The notes beneath the pieces are model-generated. The model searched no databases. It had not been told where the DNA came from and saw only the letters and a program-made list of their open reading frames with translations. Shown in pieces: positions 10,513 to 23,396 of a stretch of DNA of 64,000 bases. Source of the DNA: Quillaja saponaria (taxonomy: Eukaryota; Streptophyta; Magnoliopsida; Fabales; Quillajaceae); the NCBI GenBank assembly GCA_029379385.1, contig CM055617.1, forward strand, positions 8,184,001 to 8,248,000. Reading direction: 5' to 3'. The translations under genes were made by a program, and so were the position numbers. The number at the start of each line of letters is the position of its first letter. Position 1 is the stretch's first letter.

Positions 10513-13500
10513 TCACTTCTTCAAAAGTTTCTCGGAGAAAATCCTCTTGGAATATGGGCTGTTGCGTGAGATGGCTTTGTGGGACTCAATTGCTTCAACC
10601 AATTGATTATGCCAACGGCCCTGATATAGATGGAAAAAACAATAAACAGAAAATGAATAAATGAAGCATAAAAAAATTCCTAAGCAGACTGAAAAGAGGA
10701 ATCAGGAAATAATTGACCAAAATCTAACAAATCTAAAGATATGGGTCCGGATACCTCAATTACCTGCTTCAGATATAACTATCAAGCAATAATGAATCAG
10801 AAGACATTAGTTAAGGGATCCAATCTTAAAGTAGGAATTAAGATGAAAAGATTTTGAACAGGTCTAGTTTTCAATTTGATTTCCTTAAAAAAAGAAGAAG
10901 AAGAAGAAAGGGTGGGGGTAATGTTTTACAGCATTAAATCCGAGATTGCCAGATCTTACCTTAGTTGACCCATTTTGAGTTTCAGGCCTTACTTCTGAAA
11001 TGAGACTTTTTTTTTTGTAGTGGTAATGGTGGTTGGGGGGAGGGGGGGCTCACTTGATAATTTTGAACAATTTAGAGAAAATTTACTGAAGGGAGAGGAA
11101 ATAAATATGCAGTGATATTGGGGGTTTGATCCCGAACCTCAGAAAATCGAAGAGCTGTTTGAACAACATAGTTTGCATGCGGGTCTTGGAGCAGCTGTTC
11201 AAAGTGAGGAGTGGAGAGCAATGCAGCAATGATTCTTGACTGTTTCTCATTATTAAATACCGTAAGACATTTTTCAACCACATGACTGCTGAACTTCTGT
11301 GTTGAGAGGTGCACATAGTTCCCTTCAAATTGAGAAATTAAATTTGAGGTGGCCGATGGAATATCTAATTCCAAGATAAATTGAACAACATAATTTCTGC
11401 GGAAAAGAACGAAGAAGCAAAAGGAACAAACATCAGTTATCTCACAGTTTGAAAGTGCAACAGTATTTGTGAAAGCAAGATCGTTATCATTGCATTCAAG
11501 AAGCTTTTGTAAATTCAGGGTCTATAGATCTTTCCTAAAAAAACACCCTCAGGAAATAATGCTCTATCAAAGATGCAGCTGTGAAACATATAACCCCTTT
11601 ATTACACAAACAAACATGCAGGGCTTCAGGAGAAAAGGTAAATTTGTGATAGAAATGTTTCCAAGGAACCTTTGCATTATAAAAGCCATCAGGTTGAAGA
11701 GATTCCACAACAAGATCACGATATCAGAAATAATTTGCTACAGGAAAATTTCAATGAGTTTGATAATATTTTAGAATGAGGTCTACTAGTTATGATATTG
11801 CCATACTGTATTCTTGTCATGTATCACTACCAGGGGCATGAGCCATATGCCGAGATCCTAGATATGAAATTTATATATGTTAAAGAGATCATCATGCGAA
11901 TGACTGCATTATCAGTTTCCCATCACGAAATGTGGTCATTCAGGTATGAGTGTTATTTGTAAAACATTTATCAAATTGAAGATAGTTTAATTTAAAATTT
12001 GTTGCTTCTAGAAAAACCAGAACTAAATATAGTTCATACAGTTAAATAAAGTATTTTGGCTTAAAAACATTGTTATTAAAATGACTATGTGATTATGAAC
12101 AATGCAATAATCTTTTTAATAATTACCCATATGCATCCTGAGCAAGCAGAAGACCGTTGGCAGATATTTCTGCAACCAAATTATCTCGATGATCTCCAGT
12201 TGAATGACTGATGCATCTTTGGAGAACACAACATCCATGTTGATGAGTTGCAATGTCAACACAATACTTTGCAGCAGCAACAAATATAAACTGTCAAACG
12301 CGTAAGAGTTAAAATATTAAATGTTTCTGCAACAGAAAATAATAATCTCCTGTATAATTTAATCACACTTTAACATCGGACAACATGAAGTTTACTTTTG
12401 CTGGTAATAAGTCAAGCTCTCCATGTATGTCACAAACTAATTGAACTAAATGGTTGTAAAATTTCCTCCATCAGTTGAGGATTTGAAGTCTCTTACAATT
12501 TGAATCATTGGATGGATTTAAAGGTATTTAAAATTGGATTCTTCTGCAAGAAACTGTATTTAATAACATTGCAGAAATATGCAAATCCATTCATATCATC
12601 TTCTAAACTAAGAATTCCAAATGAAACCCTCACATAGTTGGACCCAGAAAATTTTCATTACATAGGGGCATAGCCAGCTGCACAATGGTCTGGATATGGT
12701 AAACACTATATCAATTCGCAAGTTCCATACAGCCAAATATCATCAACCAAGTCCCACCTTATAACAGCACTCAATGATATCATAAGTTATTCTCACATGA
12801 CTTTGCCATCTAAATTTTCTGGTATTGACAAAAAACTGAAAATTTGGGATGTGTTACCCATTAGCTGGGTTAAACCCAAATGATGTAGTAAGCCATCTGG
12901 TTTTTGTCTTAAAAACAAATCATTCTGATTTTCACTGAAAATGCTTTGTCAGACAACTCTTCAACCGACACATCTGGGGCTGATCTTACTACTTTGCTGT
13001 CATCCTAGCTCAAGAGCATCACATGAACACATCATAATGTAGTTCCATGGATATTCCTTTTGTGTTATACATTTACAACAACAACAGTGTAGAGAAACAT
13101 GTTTCAGTCCCCAGCCGGCTGACTTTCAAAATTAATAAAATGCACATTATCGTTCTCCTGGAAACTACTATTACGATGTTAGGTCAATTATGTCCTGACT
13201 ATGAATGATCCAAACAATACAAAATGTATGGTGGTTCGCCTAATTTCACTCTAAAAATGGTTTTGAAATATAACCTTAAACAGAGAGCACTCGTAATTTT
13301 TCACGGGTAATATTCTCATTAATATCCCAGAGATTTTTCTTTCTGAACCTGAGACAAGATTTTAAGCCACAAGCACTTCATCTCAATTTGCAATTCTACT
13401 GAAGTAGTGTCAGAGATTTGGGTTGCAGAATATTAAGAGGTAAGGATGATACAAAAGGCAATGGTTTTCCAGTATTTAAATACTAACCAAACGTATCCAG

Positions 13501-16092
13501 ATTTCTGAAGTCGGATAACAAGTTCCAAAAGGCAGGTCCCTACTTCATTAGATAAATAGTATATAGATACATTTAGTAGAGTAAATTACGGATCAGGAAA
13601 AACAAACACCAAAAGCTTAAATCAGTAAGCAAGGTTGATACGACTGACCCGACAACCAGAAGGTAACAGGACAACAATCTTTACATGCAAAGTATATCCA
13701 CAATAGACAAATATGAAGTCCACAGACATGTTAAAATGATATGTATAAAATGTAAGTATATCTTGGACATGAGTTGAATAAGATTCAGAAGAAGATAGAT
13801 GGATACATATAAAAATTTAAACACACAGGTCAAATAAAGAAAGTCTCATTTCTGCACTTGAATCAGAGAACAATCATATGAGGATCATAGGTTCATAATC
13901 TGGGTCACTGTTATATGGTAAAACAATTACTCAAAGTGAAAATTATATCTTGGACAACAGAAACAATAGAAAAGCAAAAATGAGGAAGAAACCAAAACAA
14001 TTTATGATACTATTATATATGAACTGGCTAATGTATGGTTGATGAAAGTTATCAAGGAAAAGCTAAAGTGTTATGATTTCTTTGCCAGGAGCACATGAAG
14101 CACACAAAGCTTATAAACCAATGTGAAACCAGAAGAACATTATCCTGCACACTATCAAAGCACTGACACATAAACTCCAATTACTTAGAGAAGGAGTAAA
14201 TCACCTTGTTATCTTCATTGCTTAGGCATTGCAAACAACGCTGGACCACATGGTTACCATTTATGTGTTTAATGAGAGCCAGGAACCCTGGTTCCAGGGC
14301 TGATATAACTAATGATATCTGCTGCCTAGTTTTGAGAGTCTCAATCAGCTTCTGTACCACACGAGTGCTGACAAAAGAATAAGTAATGTGAACCTCAGTA
14401 CTAGCCAATATACATAAGACCAGAATACTAGCATATCTTCATTACATACCCATGAGTGTCTAAAGAGATTCTGACAAGCTGCCCGGGTTCCACAGTTACC
14501 ATGAGAAGGATCTGCATCCTCTGTTCTTCATTGCACACATCCAACAACTTTTGCATAAGGTAATTGCCAAAAGGATTCATCATTAGTTCAACTACGTGAT
14601 CGATGATCTCATTAAATATTACTTCAACATCACGTGGGGTACCCTCATCAAAGATTCTTTGTAAGAATCGACAGCCGTGCTGATCTTTGGCTATTAAGTA
14701 TATGTAACCTTGAGCTTCTGCTAAAGAATTACACTTGGGCAATATAGGGAACGGGCAACACATTCTAGCACTCCGAGCATTTTCATAATTTCCCTCAACA
14801 TGGTGCCGGTTAGATAGTTGTGACCTTTCTAGATGCTTAGCAACACCAGACTCACGAACAGCACCCTTACTATGATCCTTTGAACAATCATATCTGTTAT
14901 TAACCCCATTGTTTAAACCTTCGCCTTGGATGATGAAGCTCTCCTCACTAGTAATAGCATTGAGACCTCCTTGTGGGATTCTAATGTTTGAAGGTGACCT
15001 AGTTCTTACATTTGACAGAGATATGCCATAATGCAGTAAAGTTTCAACACTCAAATAAGGCCTTGGATGAGTCAAATGAGAATGATTAGACAATGTTAAG
15101 GCACCCTTTTCTTCTAACAAATTCATACCATTCTTCTGTGAGTAATGCAAGATATCAGCAACTGGATGTCCATTCATATAAGCAGTTGGCTCCGATGCCA
15201 GACTTCTTCCTTTAGTATAATGCTTCTTTATCATCTCCCTTCTCTGTCTAAGAGCACTGGGGCTGTTGAAGCCATTCAACTGAGAAAGCACAGTATCAGG
15301 CCGTCTGGGGGACAGTGGTGATCCCAATAAATTAGCCATTTTATATTCCTGCTGTGTAACTGACAATGCTGAACTCATTTCAGCATCAGAACCCATGCCA
15401 TGTTTTGGGGACGGGCATTGACCTCCCTCACATTCAAAAAATCCTCTCCTGAGATTTTTGTAATCTCTTTGTTCATGAGCATTGATTGGATTGCTTCCAT
15501 TTAAAGAACAATCAAGAAAAGGAAGCCCATTCACGTCTACTGATGCACCTCTGAAATTACAAGAATTCTCTAGTTCATGGCTAATATACATTTTACTAAA
15601 ATTTTCATCGAGACCTAATTCATCAACCAACCTTTCACTGGCCTTCTTTCTAACAGGTGAATCATGTATTTTGTGATCCAACCATAATTTGTTTCGATAA
15701 TTAGAAATTCCAGAGGGAAAGTTGGACTTAAGCTCTTCTAATGGAGATGGGGTTGGTGATCCATTGTCAGAAAAGGAATGCCCAGAAGAGAACAAGCTTG
15801 AGGAAGAACCATCTGATTGCAGAGAGGACCCGCTAACAGGAGATGAAGCACATGTATACTTAGAATGAGTCGATGGATCATCATCATACAAACCATAAAT
15901 TCCATGAATTGTATGATATACAAAAGACCCATGATCATCACCACCATGAAACTGATTCTTCTCACGGTGATGCAGATGATGATGAAGATTATGTGATGTA
16001 GCGTGAGGGATCTCATCCAGTAACATTTCAAGCTCCTCATCATCCTTCATGTTTTCTCCAATCTTTTTCACAATCTCAACTCTTTCAAACAT
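10513..16092 (-). CDS. Pumilio/PUF-family RNA-binding protein, five exons
   Basis: PUF proteins bind 3' UTR elements and repress or destabilise mRNA in the cytoplasm. Exons in coding order are 16092-14450, 14367-14205, 12290-12127, 11396-11138 and 10620-10513; all phases agree and give 778 residues. The first roughly 470 residues are a low-complexity region rich in Ser, His and Asn. Eight PUF repeats fill the C-terminal 300. Their RNA-contact positions read, in order: GCRFLQ, NYLMQ, TRVVQ, NHVVQ, CCVLQ, NYVVQ, SHVVEK, NYVVQ. The protein ends with the usual helix, here ...RIFSEKLLKK. The start is uncertain: in-frame ATGs lie at 16164, 16092 and 16050, and the last begins MKDDEELEMLLDEIP, the first segment that looks conserved. 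It resembles the Arabidopsis APUM9-12 type (N-terminal low complexity, 8 repeats). Intron 2 is long at 1.9 kb. Confidence 0.9.
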
Positions 16093-16164
16093 TAAACACA
16101 AACAAACAACAACAACAACAACAACAGAAACAGACAGTGACACCAAATAACAATAACACAACAA

Positions 16165-19100
16165 ACAATCAGACCAATTCCAGAATCAAAAAACCCAAAT
16201 CAGATATGGATTCATTTACATAAATAGCACATTCTAGAAACAAATTACCAGTCTTTATCGTCTGGGTTAGCTGAAGATTACAAATGAAGGTGGTTCTTGG
16301 TGATCGGAATTTCAATAATTTCTTTCCAAATTCATCTCTTTGGGTTTTATTCGTGTGAGTTGGTGAAGCATGCAAAGATTGAAGAACTTCATAAGGTTAC
16401 TAAATACCGTGGAAATACACCCCTGTACGGTCTCACGCCATTAAAGCTGGAGAAGAATAGGCTTTATGGCCTCTACACATATACATGAGAAATATATGAA
16501 CACGAGAGCACAAAGAGACAAAAAACACACCACACTGTGAGTCTTCATACTGTATTTAAAGCAACCACTTTATTCTTATTTTTCCTTATTTTTAATTTAG
16601 TTTTCACTATTTTACGCTCGATGGTGAGAGTTGGACCCACTCGGTCCAAAACGTAATATTTGGTACTTGGAATTTGCTGGGTTGTGTTCAGTATAAAGCA
16701 TAATTATTTTTCATAAATAAACTCAACTCAAAAATAAAAAATTAAGGAATTTTCGTTTTTGTTTTGATTTTTCTGTTATTTATATCAACAAGACTCCAAC
16801 AAACCCTCCTCCCATTTCTCTCTTCTATAACGGTTAACAGATATTTTATTGGTTTTTGGATTTCTATTACATAACAATATCATCCTTAAATTACTCTTCA
16901 GTTCCCATTTTAACCTTTTACTAAATTACTTAACTGCATCTTACTACACTTATAAAACTAAACTCATTTGACATATCATATAATATATAAGTTTATATTA
17001 TTATATAATCAAACACTGTATAAAAGATAACTGAAAATTTTTATAATATATCATTGAATAAGATAGGCCAAATTAATTTTATAAGAGATAACTCGTAATC
17101 TTACTATTACTTGCAACTTGGTGCTTGAAGAAAATTGAAAGTTTGATTGAATTTTTTTTGGGTTACCAACTTAAGATTTCAAAAATTAATATTTCTGTTG
17201 TGTGTGCATGTGCAAAAAGACTAAAAGATATTGACACTTTGCATGCCTCTAGTATGTATACAAAATTATAAATACTATAACCTTGTTATTTCATAAATTT
17301 ATATTTTCACTTACGAATGTTTGAATTATAAAATTAATAAATTAGAGTTTTGTTTGATGCTCTAAGAATGATATTGTGAATATTCTTCTTATTTATTCAC
17401 ATTTGTTTCCTACCATATTGTGCTAAGAGAAGAGATGGATAGGGGCTTATGAGATATTTAAAGAAATAAAAGAGGATCATTACCTTATTTCTAAGTACAC
17501 CATACAAGAAGTATACAAAATTTGTTTTTCACATTTTAGGTAAAAAATAATAATAATAATAATAATACTAAAGAAAAAAAGTTTATTACTAAGTTATATA
17601 TATAAATCTCAAAAAAAGACAATTGTTATAATTATTTGATTTAGATATTACTTTTTTTTTATCTAAATAAAATGGAAATGACCCTTTGAACATTGAAAAA
17701 TTAAATTAGAGGAGCTAAATCATCCTGCAAAACAGTTGCCAATAATTAAAATCTTGGATTTGATGTGCTTGCAAAAAAATGTTTACAGCATTGACTAGTT
17801 AATTAAAGATGCATGGTATCAAATAGATTTAATATTTTTATTATAAATGAAAAGTGAAATCGGTTTATATGTTTTGGGTTTTTGCCTATTTTATTAAAAA
17901 GAAGAAGAAGAAAAGGAATCACACTAGAAACTACAAATATGTAACTTTTATAATCAAAGTCTTATTCTTACCTATGAAGAAGAGGACATTTCCATGTATG
18001 GACCTCAATGACTTAAACCTCTTTATGCTTTTGCTAAAAAATAAAGACTAGGTAGTGGCCTCAAAGATGAGTAATTTCCTAGGAGACTAATTACTTATAT
18101 AATTTCAACTTGGTGCCCATGAAAAGGACATGTTTGGCATCTTGGTAATTTCAAACGTTTTTTTTTTCATAAATTTAAAAAAAGAAAAAAAAAAAAAAAA
18201 AAAAAACCTTGTTCTTGGTGCCCAAGAAAAGTATATTTTTGGCAAATCAATATTTATATACTACTACATAAATGAATAACACGACAAAGTTGAAACAGAA
18301 AAATCGGTTTGTAAACTTCCTTGACATAAAAGCGAGAAACCTTTTTGGTCCCACCTACTGATGTTCAAATAGGTACACGGCTTCCATATCTTCTTTCCAA
18401 CCAAATTAGGACACGTGCAAACAAAGTTGATGGCACATTTTCTAGGAGATATTGTGTACGGAACGCAAATTTGCCCTCCAAAATTATTATAAAACAAATA
18501 AAATCGGAAAAATAAATTAAACATGTCCAAATTTAAATAATACAAAATTCACAATATTTATAAGTAAAAAGTTCACTCCTTCTAATATGAATTAATTGAT
18601 TTTATGAAATTCAAAATTATTATAAAACAAATAAAATCCGAGAAACTGATTAAACTTGTCCATCTTTAAATCCCACATGGGTCTTCACAATACGAGTGAG
18701 ACTATCAAAGCAATGTTTTAGGCTCAAGCAAGACAAAAAGCCCGCATTTCATATAAATTTCCTACTGACATGTAACAACTCTATCCAAATCTATTTATAT
18801 AGGTAATTTCATGAGTTTCTTCAGTTGACCTATTAACAACCAATTGATGCTCATAATCTCCATTTAATTATGAAAATGTCTATGTAAACTTCGATAAATA
18901 ATAGGTTTACCAACCCCACTAATTCACTTGTTTTTCTATAATAGTGTAGGGCTCGTACACCTGGGTACATATAGGCAAGTGAACAACTTTGAAGGATCTT
19001 CTGAGAAATTGCAGAACCACCTACCCACAATGACATACACGAGTACTATTGCTGAAAAAAGCCATGGAGCAATTAGGAATGGTTATACAAAGCCCAACGT

Positions 19101-20900
19101 ATTCTGACAAATCTGCTACTCAATTCATTACTAGGATCATGCTACAGTTCATAACCAATGGAAGAGCATTTGATACAAGAAGCTTTGGGACATTTGACTA
19201 TACACGTGAGAAATGAAGGACCTGAACATTTCCAGTATCAGAGTTTCTATGCTCAAGAATAGTAGTTTTGATGAAGCATACGCTCATTAAGGGCAAATGG
19301 GCAATACTTTCAAGGACTGACTGTATTTTTAAGGGCATCAAAGAGATATCAGGAATGAACATCCTATCATCGAGAATAACCTACTCATAAATAGTTTGTA
19401 CTCCCTGCTGAGACATATAAATAAATAGCATGTCCTCTGAGCCAACCATTCTGAAATTTTTCTACAGAACAAAGCACCACCTGCAGGGGAATATGAAACT
19501 TATACTATTAGAGTAGAAAAAAGTGAAACTAAACCACTGGTCATCTTCAGGAAAAAGTCACTAGCTTTAGCACTGTGTAAATGAAAAAGGCGGCACCAAA
19601 ACATATTGAAAGAAAAAGAAAATGTTTGTAGTAGGATCTGACATGAGACGAAAAACTCCCAAGTGTAATTTAACACAATCAGAAAGATAACTTCCTTCTC
19701 TACTAATTCAAAGATTTTTTTTACTTTTTTTTTACCTTTTTAAATAGATAATTTTTTCTAGGAAGACACTCACTGATGAAGATTAAACTTTAAATCTTTT
19801 AACAATGCAAAGCAAAGACTAACCATCAAGTCATGAATCATGATAGCTGAAAAGATCAGTGAAATGGTCATCTGATAGCTAGAGAACCCTCACACAGCCA
19901 GGTTTGCAGCTGCTGAGCACCTCAATTAAATCAAAAAATCCCTTGTTCTGAACCCCACCATTCTAGAGAGCATGCCTTTATCAAGCTCTACCTGCATGAA
20001 AGATAAACTCTTTTAGAGCAGAAGAGGGAGATACAAAAACTGGTCATCTTAGGACAGTCGATGTCCAATCATCTCAAAGTTACTTTTCCAAGAGAAATCT
20101 TAAATCTAGCATTGAATTTATCATTTGAAGGCATTCCTGGAACTGAACTTCTCGAGCTTGTTGCAATCAGATAATGAATAGTTTTACACATAACCCCCCT
20201 CAACTTCATTTGTTTTACACAAAATTTACTGTGGTTCTCCTTGACATTCCTTTGCAACGTTATATGATATCATAATTGGAATGAAAGAGAATTATTTAAT
20301 TTTTAAAAAAATGACAAAAGTAGGAAGTTAAGATTTAAATTATACCTGCTTTATCATTATATATAATTTTTTATTAAAAAAAAAAAGATTTAAATTTGCA
20401 CTTACATGTGAATGTCAAAATAGAAAATCTAGAAGTTTAGAATTCTAATAACACCAAACTCATAGCAGGACATCAACAAACAAGGATGCACATAAGATAG
20501 TTCAACCTCAAACTTACTTGCAAATATATGCTAGAGGAAGAATATAGACTTGGCCGAGTTCTGGCCATAACAATCTCTTCTACCCCTTTTCTTTTATTTC
20601 TCCAGTTTTTATGACATTCATCTTGTTTTCTTGACTAGGTTTCAAAACTCTAATTCTTTGTTTTCGTATGTATGATATGACTAAGAGATAGAAAACAAGC
20701 AGAACAGAACAGAACAGTGAACAAGCAGGAAGCTGCAAAAAGAGAAACAGTTTTTTTTTTTTTCTTTTTGTAGGATGACAACAACAAACTCAAATAAAAG
20801 ACAAAAAGGAAACTTTTTTTTCTAGGAAATTACATACCCAATGGCTAACATTTGTTACGTTTCAGAGTGAGACCTAGGGATCCAGAATGAAAGTTTTATT
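16165..20900. other. AT-rich intergenic region without a supported gene
   Basis: Immediately beyond 16165 lies the presumed 5' leader and promoter of the Pumilio gene. The rest holds homopolymer runs, (AAT)n near 17549-17567 and A-rich stretches near 18180-18207, and scattered open frames under 95 codons with no recognisable domain. I see no intact transposon or RNA gene. Confidence 0.5.
18479..18670. repeat. Direct repeat pair of about 58 bp, 132-bp offset
   Basis: The sequence beginning 'aaaattattataaaacaaat' occurs near 18479 and again near 18612, each followed by similar text ending in 'ttgtcca' or 'atgtcca' and an AT-rich tail. It could be a local duplication or part of a decayed element. 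Confidence 0.6.
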
Positions 20901-21090
20901 CCATGTGCTATAGGTTAAAATAATCCTCGCCAGCCTTAATAACACCAACAAAATTGGTGTTTCCCTATTACTGAAATCGAGCTCCTTCCATGACTTTCAT
21001 ATTAAAGTAACTGATATTGGACTTCTAACAGTGCGCTTATAACAAACCCAATTAAGAAATCCTTGGAGGGAAACGAGATAATATTGCTGA

Positions 21091-22470
21091 TCATACTCCC
21101 ATTGTTACTAGTAATTTGCCATCTGCTGGACCCTGGCGAAAGTGATTTTCTTTGGTTTGATACTTGACATCTACACCATTAGGTGGAAGGACCACCACAC
21201 TATATGATGAATTAGCTTGACCAACATTTGTTACTGTCTTCATGTATGTTTGAGGACTAGACCCCAACAAAACAGAGAATGAAGGATAGTTTAGGTTGGC
21301 TTCTCTTATACTTCTTCCTTTAATGCATTTTACCTTGCTTTGAAATAGAATTGCTATCTGTCTGTCCGTATAGTTCAACCCGCATGGATAAGGAATATAA
21401 TCTTTGGGTTTGATATCATCGAAGAATCCAGGATCATTAGCCTTTGATGGGTTCACATGGCCTGCTCCAATGGCAAACATGTTGGCTGGAATCAATAGTT
21501 CATCCAAATTTGGCTTACCTTTGAGGTTAATTGTATTGGCAATAGTCATGATGGCAGATTTAATGGCAGCAGGTGACCAGTCAGGGTGAGAGCTCTTGAG
21601 CAAAGCTGCAATGGCACTTAAGCGTGGGCAAGACATTGAAGTGCCTGACATCAATTTGAAATTGATTTTTGAAGGAGTTTTGTCATCCAAAGGGAAAGGC
21701 CATGCTGCTAGAATTCCCACTCCAGGTCCAATTATGTCCGGTTTCAGAATGCCAAGGTTTGCTACATTTGGACCTCTAGTGAAAAGGCAGCAACCATTGG
21801 TGCAGATGAGTCGCCAACCACAGTTCCTTCACATAAAATTGTGGCCATTGGTATATGAGTTGAGTCTATATGTATGCTTGGATTTTTAAACCTGCTGCAT
21901 AACTCGTCTTGTAGGAAGAAGAGGAAAAACATCAGCTATAGTTGTATAGCCAGTGTTCACTCCATTTGTAAAAATCATAGCAGCACCACTGGCATTTTTT
22001 ACAGCTTCTCCTTGTAAAAACCTTGACACACCTGTGGCTGCAACACATACTATTTTCCCAGTTACATTGACATATTTCAATGCCTCTAGGTACATGGATT
22101 TCCACCCAAGTGAACCAAAGGCAATAATAAAGATGAACTGAAATTCTTGGGTTGGAAAAGAGACTGGCCATCAAGTTCTTGCTCATTTCCAAGCTTTGCT
22201 GTTGCCACTATTTGTCTATATAAGGTGCTTGCTTCAACAGAGAGACCCATGGAGCCTCATTTGTAAAAGATCCATATGTTGGATCGCCATTACCAGCCGA
22301 AGAGCTAACAAAAATCCCATTATCCATTGCAGCAAACGCACCCACTGCAACACCGTCCATAAAGAATGAGGTGGTCCCTCCACTAAGTGATACGGATATG
22401 ACATCCACACCGTCCTAATTGCAGAGAATGCAAGCTAGAATGGGACTTACAAGATTACCCTGAATTTGTT
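21091..22470 (-). pseudogene. Subtilisin-like serine protease (S8 subtilase) pseudogene, 5' truncated
   Basis: Pieces of a plant subtilase appear in the correct order on the minus strand. First, DGVDVISVSLSGG to [19 protein letters not shown] (about 22415-22250), which carries the conserved Asn region. Then [13 protein letters not shown] (about 22170). Then a protease-associated domain segment with TGKIVCVAATG (22095-21890). Then [22 protein letters not shown] and [14 protein letters not shown] with the active-site Ser (about 21770-21600). Last, a partial fibronectin-like tail ([15 protein letters not shown]) ending at 21091. The propeptide and the catalytic Asp and His blocks are absent. In-frame stops occur (for example a TAG just before DGVDV and one after NPCT), and frame changes are needed near 22230 and 21780. 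The C-terminus is also short. This is a dead fragment, whatever allowance is made for sequencing errors. Confidence 0.85.
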
Positions 22471-22892
22471 ATTGATCACTTTTTACTCGGTGGATTTTGC
22501 TAACCCGAATTCTAATACAGTAGGAGAATTCAAGGAGATGGTTTGGAATGTCATGAAAGAGGGTGACACAATTACAATCACTATTCTTGGTTACAACCAT
22601 TAGTTGATTACACAATCAAATAGATCAATTACTATCTGGTCAAGTGCAGCCTTAAAGCATGTTGGTTAATCTCGCTAAGCAAAGGAATACAACTTGCCAA
22701 TTTGAACTTGATTTATTCGCTAAAAATGTTCCTAAAAAAGTCTTATAATGAACTATTTCCAGAGGAGAATAATTTCTCTGCTCATAGTGAACAGAACACA
22801 GTTCAATTTGTTCAACATGTGATTTAATAGGCTTTGATGGTTATAAATCAGACAACCAAATGACCAGTAATGAGGCCAACTAGCTATAGAGA

Positions 22893-23215
22893 CAAGCCTT
22901 AGTCCCAAATTTGGGATCAGCAAGATGAATTCCAAATTAAAGTTGTTTGGAATCTTTCACTCACCATTCAATCCTAGGGCTATTCTTTGCACAAACCTTT
23001 TGATATACTTTTCCTTAATCACTTCCAAGGAATCAGGCCACTAATCATAGAGAAGCCTTAGACCCAAATTTGGGATCAGCAAAATGAATTCCACATTAAA
23101 GTTGTTTGGAATCTTTCTCATTGATGATTTCTCACCATTCAACTAGGGCTATTTTTTGCACAACCCTTTTGATATACTTTTCCTTAATCACTTCTACCAG
23201 AGTCATTCTTTGTGT
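22893..23215. repeat. Two tandem copies of a dispersed-repeat-like sequence
   Basis: Copy 1 (from about 22893) and copy 2 (from about 23052) share 'aagccttag', 'cccaaatttgggatcagca', 'ttgtttggaatctttc' and 'ttgatatacttttccttaat', an offset of about 159 bp. The wording resembles the common plant short interspersed repeat containing 'ccttagtcccaa...ggggtcggc', which I recall from other genomes. That identification is tentative. Confidence 0.55.
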
Positions 23216-23396
23216 CCCCTCCTATCATCTTAGATTCTCCTAATTGAACTTTTTCACTCCTATCACTTGTTTTAGTCAGTGCATTATGGAGATGCAAAAA
23301 GCATTGTAAAACTGCTTAGAAAGTGTAACATATAGAGAACTGTAGAAGGAAAACTGAAAGAGGAAGGCCTTTAAACATTGCACCTTAATTAATGTC

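Noticed and set aside
11469..11774. 101-codon plus-strand open frame
   Set aside because: It lies in an intron of the minus-strand Pumilio gene, has no domain, and its composition resembles non-coding DNA.
20069..20257. 62-codon minus-strand open frame near the subtilase relic
   Set aside because: It has no subtilase motif, no other recognisable domain and no linked exons.
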